In this document: one piece after another, positions 42,803-52,026 of the stretch
Layout: each line of letters begins with the position of its first letter
Numbering within the stretch: the stretch's first letter is position 1
NCBI RefSeq assembly: GCF_024684275.1
Contig: NZ_JAIKXF010000055.1
Coordinates: 62,001 to 126,000 of the forward strand
Direction: 5' to 3'
DNA: 64,000 bases
DNA from: Ruminococcus sp.
GTDB taxonomy: Bacteria > Bacillota_A > Clostridia > Oscillospirales > Ruminococcaceae
Notes under the pieces: generated by a model
Seen by the model: only the letters and a program-made list of their open reading frames with translations
The model's database searches: none
What the model was told of the DNA's origin: nothing
Position numbers and translations under genes: made by a program

Positions 42803-44136
42803 TTGTTACCTCCATGCTTTGAGATATAGCGCTTCAGTGCGCTTCTTGTGGGCTGTACAGCCGTGTAATTTGCGATAATGAACTTTCTTCCCTCTGTACT
42901 TGCCAGCTCCTCAACAGCTTTGTCAAGGTCAGGGCGCACAACGATCCTGTCGGGATCGTAGCCTGCTGTCTTTATGCGGACAGCAATATCATAGGCTCTT
43001 GTACCGGATGTGACCACTCTTGTTACGCGCTCGAAGATACTGAAATTTATATCATATATCCACGATACATCAAGACCGTCGGCGATGTTGTCATTGAGCA
43101 CGAAAAGGAGCTCCTTTTCGCCCTGCATCTCGTTCATTACACGGAGCGTCATATTTGCGCCCACAGGATTCTTCGCAAGATTCAGCGTAGCCTTGCTCCT
43201 GCCGAGCATGAAGTTCTCCATACGACCGTTTTTCACGGTGTAGCTGTTGATAACACCGTCAGTTATGCTCTGTTCAATGCTGTACAGCTTTGCTGCTGCT
43301 GCAACAGCCGTCATATTATATACGTTGTAAATGCTGTTGAGCTTTGGCGAATAGGTATGCCCGTCAGCTGTGAACACAGGCTTTTCAAGGTCAATATCCT
43401 TAGCTGTGATATACGGCTGATAATCGCCGAAGCCGCATTTTTTACAGATAAACTTTCCGATGTGTGAGTACTGATAATACTCATACTCTAAAGGCTCACC
43501 GCAGAACGGACAGAACCTGCCCTCAGAGGCTTCAAATATTTTCTTTGTTGCAAAAGCATAAGGCTCTGCATGGAAGTACTTCACGTTCTTGTTTTTTGGG
43601 TTAGCCCTGCCCAGACGAGCAGTATTCGGATCGTCGCCGTTGAGTATAAGATTGCCCTCAAAGGACTTGCAGAAGCCGTTTATCTTCTGGATAAGAGTTT
43701 CCATTTCGCCGTTTCTGTCAAGCTGGTCACGAAAGAAGTTAAGCACCACAAGGGTATCCAGTCTGAGCTGTGAATAAACTACCGGCACGTGTGATTCATC
43801 TGTTTCAAGAATAAGGTAATCAGCCTTGACCTTTCCCGACATATCACAGTATTTCAGCAGCATAGAGCATATACCCGTATCGAGATTGTTGCCTTCTCTA
43901 TTGATGATTATCTTCTTGCCGCTGCGCTCAAAAAGCTGTGCAATACAGTTGGTCACTGAGGTCTTTCCGTTTGTACCAGTTACAGCTATTATTGGGCAGT
44001 CCACCCTGAACATTGACACCGCCTTGTGCCGTGACAAATGCCACAGCACGATTCCCGGCAGATTTCCTGCATTGCGGTGCATAAGCTGTAAAAGCTTAAC
44101 AATTATCTTTCCTATTAATATCAAAAGTCGTTTCAA
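42799..44136 (-). CDS. murT: Lipid II isoglutaminyl synthase, Mur ligase subunit MurT
   Basis: Mur ligase-like protein of about 445 residues. The TTG at 44136 is preferred since TGGAG lies 7 nt upstream; the TTG at 44157 has none. The N-terminus has a hydrophobic stretch. The ATP loop is AVTGTNGKTSVTN. The Cys4 zinc ribbon characteristic of MurT is CPFCGEPL ... CKKCGFG (~205-235). The C-terminal DUF1727 domain contains DGLDVSWIYDINF. With GatD it amidates lipid II, which supports peptidoglycan cross-linking. It directly follows the giant helicase gene. Confidence 0.93.
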   Translation of the reverse strand: MKRLLILIGKIIVKLLQLMHRNAGNLPGIVLWHLSRHKAVSMFRVDCPIIAVTGTNGKTSVTNCIAQLFERSGKKIIINREGNNLDTGICSMLLKYCDMSGKVKADYLILETDESHVPVVYSQLRLDTLVVLNFFRDQLDRNGEMETLIQKINGFCKSFEGNLILNGDDPNTARLGRANPKNKNVKYFHAEPYAFATKKIFEASEGRFCPFCGEPLEYEYYQYSHIGKFICKKCGFGDYQPYITAKDIDLEKPVFTADGHTYSPKLNSIYNVYNMTAVAAAAKLYSIEQSITDGVINSYTVKNGRMENFMLGRSKATLNLAKNPVGANMTLRVMNEMQGEKELLFVLNDNIADGLDVSWIYDINFSIFERVTRVVTSGTRAYDIAVRIKTAGYDPDRIVVRPDLDKAVEELASTEGRKFIIANYTAVQPTRSALKRYISKHGGNK

Positions 44137-44153
44137 TTTAATTCTCCATTGCT

Positions 44154-47100
44154 TCAATTTCCTGTGTAGGACACTCTTCCGTCCTCGGAGAAGCCTACCC
44201 AGCCGCGGTTTTTAGCCGCTTTAATGCCAAGTGATACTGACGTTTCCAGTGAAGGTGTTATCCTTGTGAAGCCGAAGAGATGTGCCACCTCGCGAAGCAG
44301 GTCCTCACGTGCCATAGCCACCTGACGGGACATTATCTCTCTGATGCCAACAGCAATCTCCTCGGGAGCAACATCGTCAATATCACGTTTTTCGTCGTTC
44401 TTATAAACTGTACGGCACCTGTCATATTCTTCGGGCTTCTGTGAGCTGAGCCATACATACTCATTTTCTCCTGCCTGAGTTACCTTAGCCTCTGACTTCT
44501 CAAAAGCACTGTCAAAAAGTGCCTTCATATTGCTGCCGGGACGTGATATACCCCAGCATGAGAATGTCTTTTTAGCAAGGACTTTCCTGTTCATAGGTGC
44601 CTCAGCCGCCAGAATATCATTGATACACTTGGTTATCTTTGCAGAAGCTGCTTCTGTGAAGTTCTCGGAGCTGCCCAGCGCCTTTATCTTGAAGGACCTG
44701 AACTCGTCGAAGCTCTCGGCAAAGCTGCTGACCTCCTCGGTCTCGAAAACTATTTCCTGCTTCTTCTTTTCCTCGGTCTTCGGAGCTTCCTGCGGATTAC
44801 GATACCGCTCAACGGCTGAATCTATCTCAACCTTTATCTTGCCGAGAACCTTTTCCTTGTTATCAAGCCAGTCGATGATATAAACGCTCATAACGTTCCA
44901 GCCAAGTCCCTTCAGTACACTCGGCTGTGACAGAGTTCTGTCGCTTGCGGTGCCATTGTGGAAGTTTGCCTCGTTTCCGCAGTTTATACCCATGATATAG
45001 CTGTCAGGCTTATCGGGATTTACTACAGCAACATCTATTTTGTAGTCTGAACAGCCCACGCTGCACTTGCAGTCATAGCCCAGCTTTTTCAGCTCCGCAG
45101 CCACAACTGTCTCAAAGCCCTCAGAGCCGCTGCTTGTACCTGCCCTTACAGGGAGAGCCTTTCTGCCCTTTGCCGCATATTCAAGGAAGCCCTTTAACCC
45201 TTCAACACCGTCGGAGCGTGTACGCGAAAGGTCTATCATTTCGGGAGTGATAACAGAGAAAACTATCATCTGACACTTTGAACGTGATATAGCAACATTG
45301 AGTCTCCTCCAGCCGCCGTCACGGTTGAGAGGACCAAAGTTCATAGAGACCTTTCCCTCCTTGTCGGGACCGTAGCCGATAGAGAACATGATGACGTCAC
45401 GCTCATCACCCTGTACATTTTCAAGATTCTTGATAAGGATGGGCTCATACATCTCGTTGGCGTATTCCTCAAGCTTAGGATCTTCGCGGTAAGCGTCCAT
45501 AAGCAGATCGTCGATAAGATTCTGCTGAGGAAGGCTGAATGTTACAACGCCAATACTGAGCTTTCTCAGCTTCTCATCTCTCAGTCTGCGGCATATCTCA
45601 GCCACGACTGCCTGTGCTTCGGCTTTATTTGTACGTGTAGAGCTCTTGTCATAGTAGCCCTCAACGTGTACCCAGCTTACCTCCGATACCTGATCGTCGG
45701 GAGACGGGAAGGTATAAAGCTTATTTTCATAATACTTTGAGTTGCTGTATGCGATAAGGCTCTCATGACGTGAACGATAATGCCAGAGCAGGTGCTTCTG
45801 AGGCATAGACAGTGCCAGACAATCGTCCAGAACGCTTTCAAGGTCTTCCTTCTCATAGTTTTCCTCGTCCACCTGATTTGAAGCAAAGAAGCTTGTAGGC
45901 GGAAGCTGCTTTGGATCGCCCACAACTATAACATTCTCACCTCTTGCGATAGCTCCTACAGCCTCACAGGTAGGGAGCTGTGACGCCTCATCAAATATAA
46001 CAAGGTCGAATTTAGGATAAGACGGATCAATATACTGAGCCACAGAAATAGGGCTCATGAGCATTACAGGGCATATTCTGCGCAGAAGATTTGGTATGCT
46101 GTCAAAAAGCTTGCGAATGGACATCATTCGTCCGCCCGACTTTATTGCCTTTTGCAGTATACCTATCTCAGAGCTGTTTGCAGAGCTTCCGGGAGCCGGT
46201 ATCTTAGCCGACAGCTCAGCGGCAAGCTCCTTGATAGAAAGTGTAGAGAAATTATCAAGCACCTCGCCGAATTTTCTGATAGTTTCATCAAAGAGCGTTC
46301 CCTGAAACCTTGAAAGCACACTGCTGCGAGAGATAGTACTTGTTACCATTGCCTTGCTGATATCACAGTCAAAGGCAGGTATAAGCTGCTCTGTGGGAAC
46401 TTCTCCGTTCATGTATGCCTCGGCAACATTGCCGATACCAAGCTCTCTGAGCCTGCTGCAGATAGTGACAATACCTGTCCACTCCTTGAGCATAGGCAGC
46501 TCGTCGATAATTGCATCGGTCTTCTGCTGTGCGTCACTGCCCCAGCTCTCGCCTGTGATGAGCTTGTCAGTGTTGATACCAAATTCTTCGCGGAGCTGTG
46601 AAGCTGCGTTTTCAAGAGCCGCATAATCTGCTGTCAGCTTCGTTGTATCAACGTTTACGCCTGTAGTCAGACTTGAACAGAGCTTCTGTTTTATCTCGGG
46701 AGAGAATGTTGAAGCCGCAACTTTTTCGCCAAGCTCCGAGGAACGTGCAGCTATGCTCTCAACAGCGTTCCAGTCGGTATTTTCATCAAGTCTGAGATTA
46801 CCGAAATACTTCAATAACTCAGGCTGAGCAGAAGTCACCTGTGATCTGAGAGCATTGAAATTATTTATCTTGTCATAATACTCAGTGATATTTGACTTTG
46901 TAACAGCCGAAGAAACCTTAGCATGAGCTGCAAGCTCCTTTACAAGCTTTTTGCTGCCAATGCTCTTAGCAAGGAACCACTTGCCCTGTGCAGTTTTCCA
47001 CCTTACAAGAGCGTCCTGAGCATTATAGGCAAGTACTGAGGGCTCGAACTTTTCAAGGAGCTCGTTCTTCACCTGCATAAGCTCCCTGCCTGTAGCAATA

Positions 47101-49922
47101 AGCGCCTGAGCAGGCTCCTTGAAGCCGTTCCAGCGGCTGTCTGTTATCATATCGGGGAGAAGCTGCTCACCCTTTGCAGAAGCAGTCATTATTTCTGCCG
47201 CCAGTCTGCATTCCTCGAAGGTCATCTCGCTGCTGCCTGTGAATGACGCTATCTGCGGTGTATCGCTCTGTGCATCAGTGAGGGCGGTTTTTAGCTGACG
47301 GAGCTTTGACTCCATAGCTCCCCTTGTTTCGGGAGTACACTCTGTAAGCTCACATACTCCGAGAGCTGTAGTTGTAACGTCACCGAATTCACGCCCTGCC
47401 GCAGCAAGGCTCTCAAGTGTCTCACGCCATGCAGAATAAGAGGTCTCGCTCATAGCGTCGAGCTGCTCATTGGTAAATGTGAATTTTCCGCCGAAGCTGC
47501 TGTTTTTCTCGTATCTTACAGCCGCGTCATACATAGAGCAGCCGAAATTGCGCTTCTTATGTATCTCCTCCATAGTGCCGTTGAGTTCTTTTCGCATTTC
47601 CGCTATCTTGTCAGCCTGAGCCTTGTACTCCGCAGGCTTCTTGATACGTCCCACATTGAGAGTTTCCTCAAGCTGACTGAGCACGGCTCGCTTCTGTGCC
47701 TTATTTGAGTGGAGCTCAATGCAGAACGGTCCCAGACCGACCTTGTTGAGACGCTTCTCAACAACAGAAAGAGCTGCCATTTTCTCAGCGACAAAGAGCA
47801 CGGATTTTCCCTGATAAAGAGCGCTTGCGATCATATTCGTTATAGTCTGTGACTTACCGCTTCCGGGAGGTCCGTGAAGCACGAAGCTCTTGCCCTGTGA
47901 GGCTGCATATACCGCCGCAAGCTGCGATGAATCCGCACTGAGAGGTACAACAAGATCGGTAGGCGCAACATTATTATCAAGATCAAGTGGAGATATGTAG
48001 AGGTCGTCCCCCGCCCATTCGGTCTTGCCGGATATAAGGCTTGCAACGACTTTATTCTTTGCAAGCTCATCGGCACGGTTGCGGATATCGTTCCACATGA
48101 TGAAGCGGTTGAAGGAGAACTGCCCTATAAAGGCATAATCCGCTATATCCCAGCGGGGCTGAGAGAGTATGCCCTGTCTTACCGTGTTGAAAATAAGCTG
48201 TAGGTTCACGCCGTTCTCGTCCTCGGGAACAGGATCAAGTCCCTTTATGTCGATGCCGTAGGTCTGACGGATATACTCCAGCATGGTGATATTCACCTGT
48301 GTGTCCTCGTCGCGCATACGGATAACATAGGATTTCTCCTGTACCTTGCGGATAATGTCTATCGGGATAAGTACCAGCGGTGCATAACGAGGCTTGTCGC
48401 TCTTTTCGGTCTCGAACCACTTTAAAAAGCCAAGTGCAAGATATATGGTATTTACGCCGTTTTCCTCAATACTCACCTTTGCCTGTCTGTGCAGCTTCTT
48501 CATAGTCTTTTCAAGGTCTGTTTCAGATAAAAAGGTGCGCAGACGATGACTTTTAAACTCTGACTCGGATATATTGGTAATGATGTCACGGTCGTTTTCA
48601 ATCTCGAATATCTTACTGTCTGATACCTGCAAGGTCATATCATTGGGCATGGGCATTACCTTGAAGTCCTCGCCTTTGGAAATCTCGTCCTCTAATACAC
48701 CTAAATCACTTGTCATGAGCTGAACGCTCATTGCAGTTGCACGGAAATTCAGCAGACTGTTTCGCAGACTGAGGTCAAGGAGCTTTCTCTCCCAAATCAG
48801 CTGCTTTGTCACCTCTCTGCCATCTCCGCTGACAACGCCCTGCTGAGCTATCTCATTGGGTGCAGAGGTTATCTCTGACTTTTTCCTTTCACCGTAATCC
48901 TCAGCCTTGAAGGTCCCGTTTTCCGAAATCTTTGAGGGCACGGGCCGTATACCGCTGGAACGGGTACGGCTAATATCCACTGCAAAATAGAACTTCGACT
49001 CGTCATCAAGTGCAGATAAAGCGTGACCTTCAGCGCAGTCAAAGTCGGTATTCTTTCCTGCGGTAAAGTCGGTGCACTCCACAAGGCTTATAGCGTCGAT
49101 ACCGTGTGCGGCTCTCTTTGTAACTGCGGACATATCGTATTGGAGGCAGTCCGAGAAGGTCTCCTCCTCCAGCCAGCAGCCTGCAAAAGCGTGACCATGT
49201 ATCATTATGATGAGGGGGTTAAGTCCCACAGCCTCAAGGCAGGAGACGTACAGCACCGCAAGGTCAAGGCAGGTTCCCTGCTTTGATTCAAGAACTGCGT
49301 CAGGCATACGGATACGCTGAGCCTGTTCAAAACTTGCAGGCGGCATAGCGTAGGCGATGTTCTGCTCCTGTAAAGCCGCATAAACTGCGCCCATCTGCTG
49401 CTTGACTATATTTGGATTTCTTGTCTGATAGCCTGTAAATGAAGGATCGCCGCACCATTTCTGCAAATATTTCCCTGCCGCTGACACTATCTCCTGAACC
49501 TTCGGGTGATTAGGCGAAACAAAGGCAGCAACAGTCTCAGGCATGAAGTTAATTCCAGACCACTGATCGTATGCAAGAAGCTCGATAGTACGTGTCTCCT
49601 CGGCAATGACCCCGCCGCCCTGCAAAGCCTCAATAGTAACACTGCCCACAAGCTTTTCCGTAAGGCTGAAAAGATAGTCGGCATTTATGATTATATTTAT
49701 CGGAGCTGTTTCAACAGGCTGTGACGGTTTAAGATCAACAGGCGCTGATTCAAAGGTCTTTGCGAACTCGGGTTCAAACCTTATCCTCAGCTTTACGCTT
49801 GTCAGTTCCTCGTCAGTATTGTTTGTCATGACGATATTTCTGAAAACAGGGACATAATTCTGCTGCATTGCGAAGTTTATCTGAGCGGCTATATTGCCGC
49901 TGAATGTGATCTTGTTCTCCAT
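44154..49922 (-). CDS. Giant DUF4011-type SF1 helicase with Vsr-like nuclease and DUF3320
   Basis: Protein of 1922 residues; ATG 49922 follows TGGAGG. The N-terminal region includes a transglutaminase-like stretch (~215-250, SKQGTCLDLAVLYVSCLEAV, then GHAFAGCW) and DUF4011 (~360-600, WERKLLDLSLRNSLLNFR). The helicase core is split: Walker A HGPPGSGKSQT at ~684 and FDEASQLP at ~1310, separated by ~600 residues, then GDPKQLPP, VQGDERDVIMFS and RLNVAISRSK. A Vsr/MTES_1575-like nuclease follows (~1595-1700, KIDVAVVNP). DUF3320 is near the C-terminus (EEIAVGIREIMSR ... REVAHLFGFTR). The architecture is typical of candidate anti-phage helicase-nucleases. It appears to act alone. Confidence 0.88.
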   Translation of the reverse strand: MENKITFSGNIAAQINFAMQQNYVPVFRNIVMTNNTDEELTSVKLRIRFEPEFAKTFESAPVDLKPSQPVETAPINIIINADYLFSLTEKLVGSVTIEALQGGGVIAEETRTIELLAYDQWSGINFMPETVAAFVSPNHPKVQEIVSAAGKYLQKWCGDPSFTGYQTRNPNIVKQQMGAVYAALQEQNIAYAMPPASFEQAQRIRMPDAVLESKQGTCLDLAVLYVSCLEAVGLNPLIIMIHGHAFAGCWLEEETFSDCLQYDMSAVTKRAAHGIDAISLVECTDFTAGKNTDFDCAEGHALSALDDESKFYFAVDISRTRSSGIRPVPSKISENGTFKAEDYGERKKSEITSAPNEIAQQGVVSGDGREVTKQLIWERKLLDLSLRNSLLNFRATAMSVQLMTSDLGVLEDEISKGEDFKVMPMPNDMTLQVSDSKIFEIENDRDIITNISESEFKSHRLRTFLSETDLEKTMKKLHRQAKVSIEENGVNTIYLALGFLKWFETEKSDKPRYAPLVLIPIDIIRKVQEKSYVIRMRDEDTQVNITMLEYIRQTYGIDIKGLDPVPEDENGVNLQLIFNTVRQGILSQPRWDIADYAFIGQFSFNRFIMWNDIRNRADELAKNKVVASLISGKTEWAGDDLYISPLDLDNNVAPTDLVVPLSADSSQLAAVYAASQGKSFVLHGPPGSGKSQTITNMIASALYQGKSVLFVAEKMAALSVVEKRLNKVGLGPFCIELHSNKAQKRAVLSQLEETLNVGRIKKPAEYKAQADKIAEMRKELNGTMEEIHKKRNFGCSMYDAAVRYEKNSSFGGKFTFTNEQLDAMSETSYSAWRETLESLAAAGREFGDVTTTALGVCELTECTPETRGAMESKLRQLKTALTDAQSDTPQIASFTGSSEMTFEECRLAAEIMTASAKGEQLLPDMITDSRWNGFKEPAQALIATGRELMQVKNELLEKFEPSVLAYNAQDALVRWKTAQGKWFLAKSIGSKKLVKELAAHAKVSSAVTKSNITEYYDKINNFNALRSQVTSAQPELLKYFGNLRLDENTDWNAVESIAARSSELGEKVAASTFSPEIKQKLCSSLTTGVNVDTTKLTADYAALENAASQLREEFGINTDKLITGESWGSDAQQKTDAIIDELPMLKEWTGIVTICSRLRELGIGNVAEAYMNGEVPTEQLIPAFDCDISKAMVTSTISRSSVLSRFQGTLFDETIRKFGEVLDNFSTLSIKELAAELSAKIPAPGSSANSSEIGILQKAIKSGGRMMSIRKLFDSIPNLLRRICPVMLMSPISVAQYIDPSYPKFDLVIFDEASQLPTCEAVGAIARGENVIVVGDPKQLPPTSFFASNQVDEENYEKEDLESVLDDCLALSMPQKHLLWHYRSRHESLIAYSNSKYYENKLYTFPSPDDQVSEVSWVHVEGYYDKSSTRTNKAEAQAVVAEICRRLRDEKLRKLSIGVVTFSLPQQNLIDDLLMDAYREDPKLEEYANEMYEPILIKNLENVQGDERDVIMFSIGYGPDKEGKVSMNFGPLNRDGGWRRLNVAISRSKCQMIVFSVITPEMIDLSRTRSDGVEGLKGFLEYAAKGRKALPVRAGTSSGSEGFETVVAAELKKLGYDCKCSVGCSDYKIDVAVVNPDKPDSYIMGINCGNEANFHNGTASDRTLSQPSVLKGLGWNVMSVYIIDWLDNKEKVLGKIKVEIDSAVERYRNPQEAPKTEEKKKQEIVFETEEVSSFAESFDEFRSFKIKALGSSENFTEAASAKITKCINDILAAEAPMNRKVLAKKTFSCWGISRPGSNMKALFDSAFEKSEAKVTQAGENEYVWLSSQKPEEYDRCRTVYKNDEKRDIDDVAPEEIAVGIREIMSRQVAMAREDLLREVAHLFGFTRITPSLETSVSLGIKAAKNRGWVGFSEDGRVSYTGN

Positions 49923-50005
49923 ACGATCCTCCATTCTGCCCTCGGCGAAAAAATATACATATTTAATGTGATGCGCAAATTTCTGAATTTATTAAAGATT
50001 TTGCG

Positions 50006-50052
50006 CTCCCCGAACGCAGTTCGGAGCAATAACTGCCTTTAGGCGGTTATTG
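50006..50052 (-). other. Two adjacent hairpins in the helicase 5' leader
   Basis: Perfect or near-perfect stems CAATAAC..GTTATTG (with CCT/AGG inner helix, 50027-50052) and CTCCGAAC..GTTCGGGGAG (50006-50026), lying between the promoter and the gene. Neither is followed by a T-run, so a control structure is more likely than a terminator. Confidence 0.5.
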
Positions 50053-50066
50053 AGATTACATTATTA

Positions 50067-50095
50067 ATAATACCACATTTTGCTTTTTTTTACAA
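50067..50095 (-). promoter_or_regulatory. Probable promoter of the helicase gene
   Basis: On the minus strand TTGTAA, 17 nt, TATTAT; the leader would be ~140 nt. Confidence 0.5.
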
Positions 50096-50117
50096 TATTT
50101 AAGGCGAAAAAAATCAA

Positions 50118-50141
50118 CAAAAAAGCTCCCTAATGGGAGCT
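50118..50141 (-). terminator. Terminator of the lipoprotein gene
   Basis: 7-bp stem AGCTCCC/GGGAGCT, 4-nt loop, then TTTTTTG, 6 nt past the stop at 50148. Confidence 0.85.
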
Positions 50142-50147
50142 GAAAGA

Positions 50148-51020
50148 TCATTTTACTGTTAAATTGATATTATGACCGCCGTTTTCGGTAAAGCTTCTGC
50201 CGTCTGCGGTAAATACACCGTCAAAGTCGATGAACTTTTTCTCGTCTGGCTCGACCATCCACTCATCGCCCTTAAAGCTAACTGCAACTCTGCCATCGGG
50301 AGCGATATTTGTTACCTGTCCCTTGCTGATAAAACTGCACTTTTTTCCTGTCTGCGGCTCGTACTCGAATACTGCCTGTATATCACCGTGATCGCCGATA
50401 TCCTCAATTGTGAAGCTTATTGAGTTTTCCCCTGTTTCTGGAGTATAAGTGCCGTTGTAATCGCCGATAAGGAAGTCAAGTTCTGCACCTGCTGACTTTT
50501 TAAGATCGACCTCATATTTATCAGAGGTGACAGTGCCGTTTTTGGTGTCAAAATATGCCGTAAAATCAACGATGTCGTATGTCACGGAGGACTTTTCCCA
50601 CTCTGAGCCGGTAAACTCAACTTCAATGACATCCTTTTTTTCAGACTTTTTGACAGTTCCCTCAATAAGATAACTGCCTGCCTGTACTCCCGGATTCGAA
50701 GGATCCTCATGGAATGAGAAAAGTGCCTGTATATCGCCGTCATCGTCTGTTCCGAATACTGAAAGATCAAGAGCAGTAAGTCCATTAGCTGCCTCATAAG
50801 TTCCCGAATAGGTATTCACAAGCTCGGGATACTCCTTCTTTGCAGCTGTTGTTGCCTCTGTAGTGGGCTGAGTAGTGGAGGTCGTTGTGACTTCTGTAGT
50901 TGTCTCTGTTGTTGCGTCAAAAGGAATATAATCATCGGTATTGTTATCGGTACAGGCAGCTGTAAAGGCAAGCCCAATAGCTGCTGCACACATAACAGCC
51001 GAAATCGTCTTTTTTATCAT
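50148..51020 (-). CDS. Lipoprotein with two related beta-rich domains
   Basis: Protein of 290 residues. The lipobox is TAAC with the lipidated Cys at about residue 23 (GLAFTAACTDNN). A Thr-rich linker follows (~36-60). Two homologous domains come next: YSGTYEAANGLTALDLSVFG ... GDIQALFSF (~70-185) and YNGTYTPETGENSISFTIED ... GDIQAVFEY (~188-290), evidently an internal duplication. Each has a conserved EW after a Gly (FTGSEW, FKGDEW). It is anchored outside the membrane; function unknown. It lies 11 nt after the beta-helix protein gene, so both may be co-transcribed. Confidence 0.8.
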   Translation of the reverse strand: MIKKTISAVMCAAAIGLAFTAACTDNNTDDYIPFDATTETTTEVTTTSTTQPTTEATTAAKKEYPELVNTYSGTYEAANGLTALDLSVFGTDDDGDIQALFSFHEDPSNPGVQAGSYLIEGTVKKSEKKDVIEVEFTGSEWEKSSVTYDIVDFTAYFDTKNGTVTSDKYEVDLKKSAGAELDFLIGDYNGTYTPETGENSISFTIEDIGDHGDIQAVFEYEPQTGKKCSFISKGQVTNIAPDGRVAVSFKGDEWMVEPDEKKFIDFDGVFTADGRSFTENGGHNINLTVK

Positions 51021-51031
51021 CAGTGCTCACC

Positions 51032-51697
51032 TCACTGCTTATGTACAATGACTCCGCCGGTCTTGTAAATACTGTCTGAGGGTATAACACCTCTTACGCA
51101 GCTTGTAGGATAGATATTTGAATTTCTTCCGATGATAGTACCAGGGTTGAGAACGCTGTTGCAGCCTACCTCTACGAAATCGCCCAACATTGCGCCTATC
51201 TTCTTGATGCCTGTCTCTATCTTTTCATCGCCGGACTTTACCACAACATTGGTCTTGTCTGACTTTACATTTGAGGTTATTGAGCCTGCACCCATGTGTG
51301 ACTTGTAGCCAAGTATACTGTCGCCTACATAGTTATAGTGTGGAGTCTGCACGTTATCGAAGAGTATAACGTTCTTGAGCTCGACAGAGTTGCCCACAAC
51401 GCAGTTCTCGCCTACAAGTGCGCTTCCTCTGATAAATGCACCGTGGCGTACCTCTGTATTAGCTCCGATAATGCAGGGAGCTCCGAGGTATGCTGTGGGG
51501 AATACCTTTGCAGTTTTATGTACCCACACGTTTTCGGAGGGGTTATCATACTCATCCTTGCTGAGTGACTTGCCCAGTGTGATTATAAACTCACTGATAC
51601 CCTTGAGAGCCTCCCACGGATATGTGAACTTAGTGAGATAATTCTTTGCAGCAGTATGAGAAAGGTCATAAAGCTGATTTATTTTTACATTTTCCAT
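51032..51697 (-). CDS. Left-handed beta-helix (LpxA/GlmU-like) protein
   Basis: Protein of 221 residues. An N-terminal ~55-residue helical part is followed by hexapeptide repeats (APCIIGANTEVRHGAFIRGSALVG..., VGDSILGYKSHMGAGSIT, MLGDFVEVGCNSVLNPGTIIG). The pattern resembles the C-terminal acyltransferase half of GlmU-type nucleotide-sugar enzymes, without the uridylyltransferase domain. It may be a sugar acetyltransferase. The substrate cannot be told from the sequence. Confidence 0.8.
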   Translation of the reverse strand: MENVKINQLYDLSHTAAKNYLTKFTYPWEALKGISEFIITLGKSLSKDEYDNPSENVWVHKTAKVFPTAYLGAPCIIGANTEVRHGAFIRGSALVGENCVVGNSVELKNVILFDNVQTPHYNYVGDSILGYKSHMGAGSITSNVKSDKTNVVVKSGDEKIETGIKKIGAMLGDFVEVGCNSVLNPGTIIGRNSNIYPTSCVRGVIPSDSIYKTGGVIVHKQ

Positions 51698-51807
51698 TTT
51701 TCCTGACTCCTAATTCAAAAAATATATACAGATATAATTATTATACTACCTGCATCTATAAAAGTCAATATCACAGGCTGCTTTTTCAGCCGTTTTTTCG
51801 TTTGCGC

Positions 51808-51836
51808 TTTACAACTATGGAAAAATATGGTAAAAT
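51808..51836 (+). promoter_or_regulatory. Promoter of the SGNH hydrolase gene
   Basis: TTTACA, 17 nt, TAAAAT, about 190 nt before the start codon. Confidence 0.65.
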
Positions 51837-51842
51837 ATATTT

Positions 51843-52026
51843 ATGCCATTTTACGGCTGATTTATTGCTCCGCCAATTATGCTTTACCGGAAAGGCGAAA
51901 GCAGGAAGAAAATTTTTCAAGGAAGGAAAACGCAGGAATGCTGTGGCATTTCATGTTTTTCTGACGCCGAGATATTTCCTTTATGCCGAATATTGGCTGG
52001 CAAGGTTTAGTTGACGGAGCAATATT
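51843..52026 (+). other. Long 5' leader of the SGNH hydrolase gene
   Basis: About 180 nt between the promoter and the ATG at 52027. It contains local helices TGCTTT...AAAGCA around CCGGAAAGG (51880-51903) and AATGC/GCATT (51938-51951). No known riboswitch could be matched by eye, and the short frames in it have no ribosome site. Confidence 0.35.

Noticed and set aside
51646..52014. 122-codon ORF upstream of the SGNH hydrolase
   Set aside because: It spans the promoter, starts inside the neighbouring gene's antisense, and has no ribosome site.
51843..52026. Cyclic-di-GMP riboswitch in the SGNH leader
   Set aside because: The conserved core sequences of GEMM-type riboswitches are not present; only a GGAAAGG stretch caught the eye.
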